Source: Diplonema papillatum
Lineage: Eukaryota > Euglenozoa > Diplonemea > Diplonemida > Diplonemidae
Assembly (NCBI GenBank): GCA_030068145.1
Contig: JAPJBO010000046.1
Coordinates: 124,001-188,000, forward strand
DNA: 64,000 nucleotides
Direction: 5' to 3'
The stretch's first letter is position 1; the number at the start of each line of letters is the position of its first letter. This document shows, piece after piece, positions 29,606 to 38,889 of this stretch. A program made the position numbers and the translations under genes. The notes under the pieces were generated by a model. The model was not told the origin of the DNA. It ran no database searches and saw only the letters and a list, made by a program, of their open reading frames with translations.

Positions 29606-30830
29606 GGCAGTTCGATGCACTTCCAGAAAATGGTGGCTCACTTTTGTTGCGCGTGAGAACCCGCAGTCCTGGCGCCTCGCGTCGTATGCGCGGAGAACGT
29701 TTGGAGATAAGGGTTTTGCTGGTAAACGAAACAACGACGATAGCATGAATGACGGCAAAACGATACGGCGCTGTTCTTCACGCAATCCAGGGTAAACTGG
29801 GAGTTTCCTGACATAGCGCTTCGTGGTTGGTTTCGTTTACCTCCTTCTGTACTCCGGAGGATCTGTCCAAATGAATGCGAGAACTTGGGGTAAGCCCTGA
29901 GTACTAGATTCGCGGTTAAACGAAGCTAGCGCACAAGGTTTGCCTGATCTCGCACCTACTTTCCGATAACATTTAGATGCTCTATTCTATTTCGGGGGAG
30001 CAGACAACGGAGTGGTCGTCGGGCTGCCGGACCGAGGCGGCGGATAGGGCGTTGGTCTAGGGGGTTCGGTTGCGTTAGTCGGTCCACCCTGCTGATAGAC
30101 TCGCTCATGCTTCAGTGCCGAGAACCAGCCTGCTCGGACGATACTGACCAGGAGCATCACTCTGCCCGGACAATTGTCCAGTCCGGCATGTCGCGGCACA
30201 AGTCTCAATCAATGTAACTAAAAAAATAACGGTCTTCCTTCCAGCGCCTAACCAGGGGATGCACACACTGCAGCGGTTGGATGAGGTGATATACTGCGAG
30301 TGACAGTAGCAGGCGATGCAGCTCCTCCAGGGTGACTGGCTCAGGATCTGCCTTTGGCAGACAGGGCAAGGGCAGGACGGAAGCGTGTGCGGTCGTTTTG
30401 GCGTTCGGGGGACAGGAGGCGCCAGTATTTCCAACGCCGCGCTTCTCATGTTAGCTTCGGGGAAAAATGTTTCATGGGGTTGAAGAGCGGGGGAGGGTGT
30501 ATCAGCCTTCTTGTTAAGGATCAGCCACTTTGCCGGATGGCCGGATAAACGAGACCCCCCCCACTGTACAGTGCGGTTGCCTTGGAGGCTGGGTGGTCAA
30601 AATTCCCTGTCAAAAGCGGGGCCACAAAACTTTTCCAAAGTGGGTATTTGGGCGATTTGTTTGTGCGATTTTACCTACATGTGTTCTGGTTAAACCGCTG
30701 CCAACGTTCTTTTTAGCTGTAACAAATACTGTCTCCAGGGAAGCAGAAATTGGTTGTCGCAAAAAACTTTTTTTCTGACCGCCCACCTGAGAGTGTGACA
30801 GGTAGCGTCTCCCCCCCCTCCACAGTGAAA
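29606..30830. other. Intergenic, no supported gene
   Basis: A mutated fragment of family B (gggaaaaatgtttcatgggg) lies at about 30460. Nothing else is recognised. Confidence 0.4.
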
Positions 30831-30837
30831 ATAGCCT

Positions 30838-30898
30838 ACGGGGGGAAAATGTTTCTTGGGTTTGAAGAGCGCGTGGTGCTTGCACCACTGGGGTCAGC
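30838..30898 (-). repeat. Family B, truncated copy
   Basis: It matches the first 60 bp of the copies at 9206 and 59388 (ggtttgaagagcgcgtggtg) and then diverges at 'ggggtcagccggctg'. Confidence 0.75.
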
Positions 30899-30949
30899 CG
30901 GCTGATGGGTGGATGGATGGTTCGTAACAAGATGCCTGGGGTGTACATG

Positions 30950-31640
30950 CTAAGGTGGGGTAGGGGTAGAGTATTTTGTTACGCGCATGCGTGAGCTGGC
31001 TGCGATTCGCTGCCAACCATCACTTTTCAATGACGACTTTCAATGATGACACATACGTTTGGTATCATCAAAAAAAAGGCGCATTCCCCGCACAAAAGAG
31101 ACCTTTCGCACCACCCCCCCTTAACCCGGCCCGCGGTGCTGGGCACGCAGCAGCCTCATTTCCAGACTGAAATTTACTCAGTTGCTCTCGGAGGAGGCGG
31201 CCGCAGCCCGGGTACGTGGGGCCGCGGAGGGGGGGGGGGGGGCACTCTTTCCACGCTTTTTCGGTTCGGGGTGTGGAGGTTACGATCAGCTAAGATCGAA
31301 AGAAAACCGCCCTCGCAACTCGTCGGAGGTCACACAGGAAGCAACTCCATCGAGTTTTGTGGGCCAATTTTTTCGGGGAGTCGGGGGAGTGTTTTTATGT
31401 TTGGTCTCCGATAGACAGCGAGAGCACAGACACAACAGGCGCGACCTTCGTAATGATTCTGGTACGTTAGTGTCGTCAGTCCGGTCGGCCAGGGGCGTCT
31501 GAATCGCCAGGAGAGAACCCGTGAGGAGCTGTGCCCCGCCTCTTCGTTTTTCTCTGTAATTGTAGGGTTTGGGCAGAAGGATTCTGCAAAGGTAATGATG
31601 CTGTGCATGTACTCTAAGAGCGCATTGGGGCCCGAATCCA
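30950..31640. other. Intergenic with poly-G tract, no supported gene
   Basis: A 14-base G run lies near 31228. No gene is supported. Confidence 0.4.
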
Positions 31641-31651
31641 CCCCGCTAGAC

Positions 31652-31732
31652 TTCTTCTGTGGAGAGAACACGTGTCTCGAGTTTAGCATTGAGTTCTTTT
31701 GAGTACATGAACCACATGGATTAGCATGCACT
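31652..31732 (+). repeat. Family H core fragment
   Basis: It shares 'gcattgagttctt' and 'gtacatgaaccacatggatt' with the MITE at 48781-48920, without the terminal repeats. Confidence 0.7.
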
Positions 31733-31844
31733 TTAGTCTAGCAGACCCAGGGGGGCATACCCCCCACCACATGCTCAGCATCATACCCCTTCTGCTGGCA
31801 TCGTCCCATATGCAAGTCTTCTTTTCGTAGGTTGGAAAAGAAAG

Positions 31845-32003
<159 letters not shown>

Positions 32004-32112
32004 ACATCAAAACAAGTCAAAGGGTGTGGTTAGTCACGCCTTAGCAGTCCCAGGGCCTCTCCCCACCCACCTGTATGTGTTCTCGTGGTCACCGCTACCG
32101 CGTTGACCTTTC

Positions 32113-32240
32113 CCGAGAGAGAGAGAGAGAGAGAGAGAGAAGTTAGAGTGCAGGGACCATCTCTCAGGAGTTTCCGGTTGCCTCACCACGTACTTCTACG
32201 GCGGGCGCAGGTCGTATCGTCGAAGGCACGGTGCGGGCGG
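32113..32240 (-). mobile_element. Retroelement family E, 3'-end fragment with (GA)13 tail
   Basis: The GA tract 32114-32140 is followed by 'gttagagtgcagggaccatc' and 'tttccggttgcctcac', matching 59742 onward. It lies in the same orientation as the long copy. Confidence 0.75.
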
Positions 32241-32249
32241 CGGCCCGCC

Positions 32250-32620
32250 ACCGCGGTAAAAGAGGATGGGGCAGGCAGGGTGTAGGCAGGGTGTAGGCTG
32301 GAGAAACAATTTTGATGTTGATAACTCTTCTGCGCCGTCAGTTTTGGCATCGTAGTCCAAAAGAGGTTTCGCAAATCAATGCGGAACGCGAAAAGACAGA
32401 AGAGATGGGTGCAGGCGGTGGCAGAGGGGGAGAATACGCAGCAGACCCCACCTTTTTGATTTAGGAGGGTACTTCGATCCTTCCGCTAAGCCTAAATGTC
32501 TGGAACGTTTACATTCGTGGTTGCAAACGTTGCAAAGATCTAAAGGAAAGAAGGGTCCCTGCCCGAAAGACCCAGTGGTTCGAGTGGGAGAGTTGGAGAT
32601 GTGCTTGAGATCTCCCAACG
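32250..32620. other. Intergenic, no supported gene
   Basis: A 10-bp repeat 'gcagggtgtag' occurs twice near 32275. Nothing else is seen. Confidence 0.4.
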
Positions 32621-32628
32621 TCGCTCCT

Positions 32629-32715
32629 TTGAGATTTGAACCCGGGATTGCTTGGGCCAAAGTCTAAAGTAGACTTTAGACTTTGGCTCAAGCAACTTTG
32701 GGTTCAAATCTCAAA
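32629..32715. repeat. About 42-bp inverted repeat with B-box-like motif
   Basis: The left arm 32629-32670 and right arm 32673-32715 pair with few mismatches around the centre 'ag'. The outer part of each arm is 'gagatttgaaccc' / 'gggttcaaatctc', which resembles a Pol III B box / tRNA T-arm. Confidence 0.85.
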
Positions 32716-32719
32716 TGAA

Positions 32720-33479
32720 CTCAGAATGGGTGAAAGTCGAAACGTAGGACTTCGATGCGCTTGTCGCGCGAACCATGGCTGAGTACGAGACCGCGAAAAT
32801 CGCTCGTCAAAGTTGGGCAAGGGCGAAAGACCCATCGAACGAAAGTGGCTGTAGGGTGTTCTCCAATGAACTCCCACAAGGGTGAATCGATGCTTGGCGG
32901 GGTCCGCGTATATTCTCCCGTGAAAAAAAGACACGCAGCATGAAAAGGAGCGGGAACTTGGACTTGGTCCACGAAGTGGTTGCAGGAACGTGCTCGGAAT
33001 GGTGTGTGCTTCAACAAACGCAGTGTGTGTCCCCATCTGCTGTTCGTGTGTCGGTCCTTAGCGGCTGACTGTCCAAGGCTGTCCAAAGCAATTTTGGCGT
33101 CCACACACGTGATGCCTAGAAACCACTTTTCAAAAACAGCCTCTTCTTTTGGTTGCGTGCCGAGATGTTCACACGGGCTTCGTTGGCCCTGTTTCTCATT
33201 CGGGAGACAGAGGTTTCGGCCAGCATCCGCGTACCCGTGTTCTCACACCAGCACGGTGCTGTAAATTGTTGTTGATTGTCGGTGCAGAAGGCCGGTCGGA
33301 TGGCTGGCATGAAGGAAAGGGCCGGAAGATGAACCGACACCCTTTGTGGAATCTGATGAGCGATCACTCGGACACCTTAAGTCAGCTCTCGGTTCATCCC
33401 GCGTCGCCAGTCCTGCCCACCAGAGTCCTACGTCAGGGTTCAATGAAGCAACCCCGAGCTCACGCGTTGACCGCCAGCG
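32720..33479. other. Downstream flank of the Cys-repeat gene
   Basis: A family K fragment (gcaggaacgtgctcggaatg) lies at 32981. No gene is supported. Confidence 0.45.
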
Positions 33480-34346
33480 TCAGGGCGTCAGGGAACACTC
33501 GAGCGCATCTGTCTGGGTGGCGAAGCATCTGCCGCACCCCGAGAACAAGCCAGGTGTGCAAGCGCCGCCGCAGGCCTTGGCCGGCTGTTCCTCTGCGAAG
33601 CAGTCGCCGCAGCCCGCGTACGGCAAGTGCGACGGGCATCCGTCGGCCGCGCAGTGGCGGGCCGCCGGCTCGCCGGCGAAGCAGCCCTGGCACCCAGCGA
33701 ACGGAAACGGGGCCGCGCACGTGCACCGGTCGGCGGCGAGCTGCGATGCGTGGCACCCGCCGCAGCCGGCGAACGGCGCCGCCGCCGCGGCGCACATGCC
33801 CAGGGGCGGCGCCTGGAGCGTGCCGCTGCAGGTCGACGCCTCGTCGCTCGTCGCCCAGCACCTCCCGCACCCAGCGACAGGCCTCCAAGCAGGGCACACG
33901 CCGCCGCCGGCGGGGGGCGGGCTGCTTGGTGGGGTCGGCGCACCCGGCGGAGCCGGCGTTGCTGGAGTCGAAGGCACCCAGGGCCAAAAGGGCCACCAGC
34001 TCGTCGGGGGCCACGCTGGCACGCTCGGCGGCGGGCCTGCGGGCAGCCAAGGCCAAGTCGGCCAGCTCGGCCGCGCCGGCGGGCTGGCCGGCCACGTGGG
34101 CCACACGGGAGGCATGCTGGGCGGGCTCGCGGGCGGCGCCGACGGCCACCCAGGCCAGCGCGGCCACGACGGCCAAGACGGCGGCGGCGCGCCGTTTCCC
34201 TTCCCGTTCTTGCTCGGCGGCGGCGGGGGCTCGCTGTTGCCCTTGCTGTTGCTTTTGCTGTTGCTCTTGCTGCTGAGCGGCAGTCCTTCGCGGCCGGACG
34301 CGTGCGACGCGTACAGCAGAAGCACGGCGCAAGCTGCGGCCCTCAT
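33480..34346 (-). CDS. Secreted Pro/Trp-rich protein with five Cys repeats
   Basis: 288 residues. M-R-A-A-A-C-A-V-L-L-L-Y-A-S-H-A-S-G is a clear signal peptide. Residues 25-48 are Ser/Lys/Asn-rich, and 48-150 form an extensin-like Pro/Ser/Trp tract (W-P-x-W-P, P-P-A-S-P-P). From about 150 come five repeats of roughly 26 residues with the pattern C-x(4-9)-[AS]-G-C-x-x-C-[WHF]-A-x(6-9)-C: A-G-C-G-R-C-W-A, A-G-C-G-G-C-H-A, A-G-C-Q-G-C-F-A, A-G-C-G-D-C-F-A and S-G-C-G-R-C-F-A. The repeat periodicity is visible only in this frame, which supports it over the overlapping Gly-rich plus-strand frame. It is probably an extracellular or cell-wall protein with disulfides. No named family. Confidence 0.72.
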   Translation of the reverse strand: MRAAACAVLLLYASHASGREGLPLSSKSNSKSNSKGNSEPPPPPSKNGKGNGAPPPSWPSWPRWPGWPSAPPASPPSMPPVWPTWPASPPARPSWPTWPWLPAGPPPSVPAWPPTSWWPFWPWVPSTPATPAPPGAPTPPSSPPPAGGGVCPAWRPVAGCGRCWATSDEASTCSGTLQAPPLGMCAAAAAPFAGCGGCHASQLAADRCTCAAPFPFAGCQGCFAGEPAARHCAADGCPSHLPYAGCGDCFAEEQPAKACGGACTPGLFSGCGRCFATQTDALECSLTP

Positions 34347-34394
34347 GGTTTGCTAGTTTTTTTTTTTGTCTTCGATTTTTTTCTTTGTTTTGGA

Positions 34395-34565
34395 TAAGCA
34401 CCTGCTCTGTAGGAAATACTTGATGAGGCTGCCCGTTGCGGAATATCAAAAGAAGGTAGACAGGGTGGTACTCATCATGCCGATGACCCCCATCGCAACA
34501 ATACTCCAGTGTCAAAGAAGGTGCAAAATCTGGGTTTAGTGGCCGGGGTAAGCGTTCAACAACGG
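34395..34565 (-). mobile_element. SINE-like family A, altered copy upstream of the Cys-repeat gene
   Basis: It starts 'ataagcacctgctctgtagg' and ends 'gggtttagtggccggggtaa', but the middle is replaced by unrelated sequence (gatgacccccatcgc). Confidence 0.6.
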
Positions 34566-35370
34566 GGATGCCCTGCCGGGCTTGAGCTTCACCCAACGAG
34601 CTCAAGTTTGAGGGTGTTGCTGGTGATTATGGGAAGGTGGTTTTATTTGGTGAAACTTATATAATGGCCGACGACCAGGGGACAGCGCTACTTGGCGTCG
34701 AGTGCAATTGCCCACACGCTCGTCGGTTAGCGTCCCGTTCTCAGCAGAAGCTGCAGCCCGGTTTTGCTGGCCTGTTGGACGCGCGTATTTTCGCCTCGCA
34801 TGGCGGGCACCGCACTGAGTTCGTGGCAGCATCGACTGCTGTCCTTGTTGCTTGTTGTGCGTTTTTCTGGCGGTCACGAGAGAAGCCAGCAACCAGCTTC
34901 TCGTCATGTCGTCATCCAGATGCTCGTGATGATCTTCGTCATGGACGTCACCACCGCGGTGCTGTCGATGACGAGATACGTGGGTGTTCTTGGTCGTGGT
35001 GCCGGACGTGCTGCTGGTGTCGAAGGCCTCGTTTTGATCGCTTGTGGATCCGGGGTTTAAAGTCTCCGGGTGACCATCGTCTTTTCCTCAGGCTTTCCGC
35101 TGCCCAGTGCAAGTATACCACGCCAAACACGGTCAGAGGAACGAACGGTGGCTGCATTCTGTTTACACTTTATCACGGTTTTCCTTGTTTTGGGGGTTCT
35201 AGTTTCTACAAGCGAGGTGCACACAAGAAAAAGGAGACAGCGTAGCGCAGATCGCTGGGAGTGGTCAGTCACGTCGGGCTGATGGTGGGCAAGGACGTTG
35301 GATCGATCGCTGTCGGGGGCGGCAGCTGAAGTCGACCGGCGCCGAACAACAACCGATTGGGCAGGCCAGC
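34566..35370. other. Intergenic with a stray DEP-gene exon fragment
   Basis: 34684-34716 (gctacttggcgtcgagtgca) matches, in inverted orientation, the exon 2 region near 11005-11035. No gene is otherwise supported. Confidence 0.5.
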
Positions 35371-35740
35371 AGCGACAAGGGTTGTCCCTGGCAGGGGTGT
35401 TGTCGGGGATCGCATGTCCGGGGGACAAGCTGTTTCGGTGGCACCTTGTGCCATTTTCAGCTGGCACCGCAACAACATCTGGCAGGCAGGGACGGAGCCC
35501 TGACAAGGATGTTGTCGTGTCCGGGGGACAAGCGGTTTCGATGGCACTTTGTGCGCCGCAACAACGGATCTGGAGGCGAGGGATGGGGCCTGACAGGGAT
35601 GTTGTCGAGGATCGCACGTCCGGGAGACAAGCGGTTTTGTGCATTTCAGCTGGCACCGCAACAACCATCTGGCAGGCAGGGACGGAGCCCTGACAAGGAT
35701 GTTGTCGTGTCCGGGGGACAAAGCTGTAGCGGGTACCTCA
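35370..35740. repeat. 190-bp tandem repeat
   Basis: 'atctggcaggcagggacgga' followed by 'gccctgacaaggatgttgtc' occurs at 35479 and 35669, with weaker half-units between (gggcctgacagggatgttgt). Confidence 0.8.
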
Positions 35741-36079
35741 CATCCGGGCCAAGCAGTTTCGGTGGCAAGGACTTTTGAGTCTTGTTCAGCTGGGTTCGGT
35801 CGGCGCTGAACGCACGAGGCGGACCTGGCAGGCGAGCAGCGACAGGCGGAGAGCCGGCCCCGACCAAAAGGTTGCAGGTATCTCACATCCGGGAACAAGC
35901 AGTTTTTTCGATGACTCGGATCGGAAGGACTTTGGCGCCGCGCAAAGACAGATGTGGCACGCGAGCTCTTGGAAGTGCGCGCCTGTAGGCGGGAAGCAAT
36001 TCGTCGCGATGGGTTACTTTGGCCGGCTGGCTGGTGCGTGTGCCGATCGGTCGAAGTCTCCGGACAGTCAAGTCGGCAT

Positions 36080-36860
36080 CCTCGCGGCTGGCTTGTATGT
36101 TTGCCGCGATCCGTCAAGTGCGACAGGTCCCGGCTGGTCAGGAAGTCGACAGCTTCTCGCGGCTGGCTTGTATGTTTACCGGTCCGTCAAAGCCTCCGGT
36201 CCGTCAAGTTGACAGCCTCGCGGCTGGCTTGTGTGTTTGCCTCGGTCAGTCAAGTAGACAGGATCTCGGGCGGTCAGCCAAATCGTCAGCTTCTCGCGGC
36301 TGGCTTGCATGTTTACCGGTCCGTCAAAGCTTCCGGTCCGTCAAGTCGACAGCTTCTCGCGGCTGGCTTCTATGTTTGCCGCGATCCGTCAAGTGCGACA
36401 GGTCACGGCTGGTCAGGAAGTCGACAGCTTCTCGCGGTTGGCTTGTATGTTTGCCGGGCCATCAAAGCCTCCAGTCCGTCAAGTCGACAGGATCTCGGCC
36501 GGTCAGCCAAGTTGACAGCTTCTTGCGGCTGGCTTGTATGTTTGCCGGGCCATCAAAGCCTCCAGTCCGTCAAGTCGACAGGATCTCGGCCGGTCAGCCA
36601 AGTTGACAGCTTCTTGCGGCTGGCTTGTATGTTTGCCGGGCCATCAAAGCCTCCAGTCCGTCAAGTCGACAGGATCTCGGCCGGTCAGCCAAGTTGACAG
36701 CTTCTTGCGGCTGGCTTGTATGTTTGCCGGGCCATCAAAGCCTCCAGTCCGTCAAGTCGACAGGATCTCGGCCGGTCAGCCAAGTTGACAGCTTCTTGCG
36801 GCTGGCTTGTATGTCTGCCGGTCGGTCAAAGTCTCCGGTCCGCCAAGTCAACAGCCTCGC
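36080..36860. repeat. 91-bp minisatellite overlapping the 3' end of the coiled-coil gene
   Basis: 'ggctggcttgtatgtttgcc' recurs at 36527, 36618 and 36709 in near-identical 91-bp units; older, shorter variants extend left to about 36080. The stop codon of the coiled-coil gene (36826) lies in the last unit, so the array has supplied or replaced its final codons. Confidence 0.93.
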
Positions 36861-37200
36861 GGCTGACCCGCTTTCTCGGCGACGCGAACGGATCGTTCGC
36901 CACGTCTTCGCGCGGCCGCTTGCCTTCGGCACCCGGCGAAGCCGCCTCCGCCGGCTGCCGCGAATCGGGCGTGGCCGCGGCCCCGCCGCCGGGCTCGCCA
37001 CTGACCCGCCGCCTCGGCGGCGCGAACGGGTCGTTTTCCACGGAGCCCTTGGCTTCTGCCGCCGCCGCGAGCTGCGCCTGCTGCCTCATGCGGAGCAGCT
37101 GCTGCTTCAGCTGGTGCCGCTTGCTGCGCTGGTCGTCGACGTCCCGCTGCAGCTTTTCGTTCTCGACCCGCAGCAGCGCGAAGTCCTCGTTCGACGGGGC
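36826..37200 (-). CDS. Coiled-coil protein, exon 2
   Basis: Acceptor 'gaaaaccgacag' at 37201/37202; phase 0. It encodes A-P-S-N-E-D-F-A-L-L-R-V-E-N-E-K-L then a Gln/Arg-rich coiled coil (R-H-Q-L-K-Q-Q-L-L-R-M-R). Two copies of a short motif follow (N-D-P-F-A-P-P-R-R-R-V-S and N-D-P-F-A-S-P-R-K-R-V-S), possibly a phosphorylation or docking site. TAG at 36826 lies inside the 91-bp array. The ATG at 37269 in the same frame is upstream of the acceptor and is probably intronic. Confidence 0.75.
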   Translation of the reverse strand, partial: APSNEDFALLRVENEKLQRDVDDQRSKRHQLKQQLLRMRQQAQLAAAAEAKGSVENDPFAPPRRRVSGEPGGGAAATPDSRQPAEAASPGAEGKRPREDVANDPFASPRKRVSREAVDLADRRL

Positions 37201-37262
37201 CTGTCGGTTTTCAGAGAGAAGGTTCGCTTTGAAACACCGGGGCTCCAACCGGCGTCTTCGGG

Positions 37263-37550
37263 TGGCCATCGCCGGAAGGGTTTATGATATCAAAAATTGG
37301 TATGCATGGTTGATGTGTGCTTGTGGCAGTGCATGTATGCGGTTGATTGTAGGCAACACAAGTCGAATGGTCGGCAACAGGCAGCAAAGACGCATCCGCG
37401 TACATACATGCACTGCCACAAGCACACGTCAACCATGCATACCAATTTTCGATATCATAAACCCTTCCGGCGATGGCCACCCGAAGACCCCGGTTGATTG
37501 TAGGCAACACAAGTCGAATGGTCGGCAACAGGCAGCAAAGACGCACCCGC
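37263..37550. repeat. 85-bp inverted repeat plus 60-bp direct repeat in the intron
   Basis: Left arm 37263-37337 and right arm 37390-37483 pair (gccggaagggtttatgatat; ttggtatgcatggttga). The spacer 'ttgattgtaggcaacacaag' with 'tcgaatggtcggcaacaggc' occurs at 37333 and again at 37494, just after the right arm. Confidence 0.9.
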
Positions 37551-37860
37551 ATAGGGTTGATGTTCTGTCTGGTGTCTTTCGACGTTTCTTGTTATCCTTT
37601 CTTTGGTGGTGGTTCTGCTATCAATCCGTTCTCTTTTCCTTTTCCGACTTCTTTTAGTTTGTGACCAGTCATTGCAAGTGTCAGTTCTCGTCGGAATTGT
37701 ATTGTTCTTGTAAGATCTTCGATCGCATACGACCAAAACTCCCAGCAAAAGGGGTGAACTCTCATGCATGCTTAATGTAAGCATCGGGTCTTCTTCGAAG
37801 AAGATGTTCAATAGAAAAGAAGAAGTGGGAAGGGCAGGGGTACGAGGCTGGGCGGCATAC

Positions 37861-38397
37861 GGCGGTCTTCGAAGCCAGAAGGCCGTTCTCGCGCTCGAGG
37901 GCTCGGACTTGCTGTTCTGCCTTGGCGCACTGCGCTTTCGAGTCGGCAAGGTCGGCCTCCAGGCGGGCGGCCTGCTCTCGGAGTGCTTCCTGCAGGCGTG
38001 TGTCGTGGGGTGCGTCGGTCGGAGCCACGGGTAGGTCGCGTTGGGACACTGAAGCCTCCGCCTGGCTTGCGGAAAGGAGGCGCTTCAAGCGCACGACTTC
38101 GAGGAGCAACCGACGGTTGCAAGCTTCGATCTCTGTCCCTCCCCCGCCGCGGGATGCGGCGCGGGCAGTGTTCAGCGCGTCGCCGAGTGTCTGTACCGCG
38201 TTGACACCGCAGGTTGCGAGTCTTTTCGTCGCCGACTGGAGCTGCTCGGCCACCTTCTCCGCCTCCAGCGCCCGGCACCGCATCTCCTCGACCTCTCGCT
38301 TCGTCTCCCTCTGCTGCTCCACCAACGACTCCATCACTTGCAGCACCTCGCGCATCACCTCATCGCAACCCTCCACCCCAACCCCCGTTTGCTTCAT
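37861..38397 (-). CDS. Coiled-coil protein, exon 1
   Basis: The ATG at 38397 (M-K-Q-T-G-V-G-V-E-G) is preferred to one 150 bp upstream because the preceding residues look like untranslated sequence. The 179 codons encode two heptad-rich segments (E-V-L-Q-V-M-E-S-L-V-E-Q-Q and L-R-E-Q-A-A-R-L-E-A-D-L-A) and end E-N-G-L-L-A-S-K-T-A at donor GCC|GTATGC, phase 0, matching exon 2. The whole protein is 303 residues. It is likely a structural or scaffold protein; no family is recognised. Confidence 0.75.
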
Positions 38398-38668
38398 GAG
38401 CCCACCAACGTCACCCTTTCCCCTCACTGTAGAGTGTAGATTCACGGACTTCCGAGGGGAAACCCATGATAGGCTTGACGAACACAGGGTGTCAGTTCTT
38501 CGGGGATAGTGGAGCAACGGCGTCCAAAGTACCCTTGGGGGTACCACCCACCGTAACTTACTGTTCGGAGTTCTTTCTTCGGCTGCAATCCACGTCGAGG
38601 ATAGCTGATGGAGATTCCCTCCCCGCCCCGTTTAGAACGGAAGGTGGCCACACCTGGTTCGTTTGCGG

Positions 38669-38886
38669 AAATACTCGAGGGGCTGCCTTGTGCTTACTTC
38701 GAAGGAGGCTAGAGGGGGAGAAAACAATACAACCACAAAGTGGGTCGTTTTTGTTGAACGCTTACGCCCGCCACTGAACCCAGATTCACCTGTGTTTCGT
38801 GGGCTACAGCACATTTACCTCCTTCGATCTTTTGCAGCTGGCAGCCTCCTCAAGTATTTCCTACAAAGCAGGTGCTTATACAAGAC
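38669..38886 (+). mobile_element. SINE-like family A, near full length
   Basis: It matches 3091-3312 closely from 'aatactcgaggggctgcctt' to 'gcaggtgcttatacaagaca'. Confidence 0.8.
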
Positions 38887-38889
38887 AAA

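Noticed and set aside
32640..32700. 'actttggctcaag' as a dinoflagellate-type spliced leader
   Set aside because: Only the last bases resemble a spliced leader; the sequence is explained by the inverted repeat and no donor follows.
33346..34356. Gly-rich, collagen-like plus frame of 336 codons
   Set aside because: The minus frame has a signal peptide and regular Cys repeats; the collagen-like look comes from the complement of Pro-rich codons and lacks steady G-x-y order.
33460..34605. 381-codon minus frame overlapping the Cys-repeat gene
   Set aside because: Shifted frame without motif; its upstream part runs through a SINE.
37200..37269. ATG at 37269 as the start of a separate small gene
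   Set aside because: Lies in an intronic inverted repeat, upstream of an acceptor that joins exon 1 in phase; kept only as an alternative.
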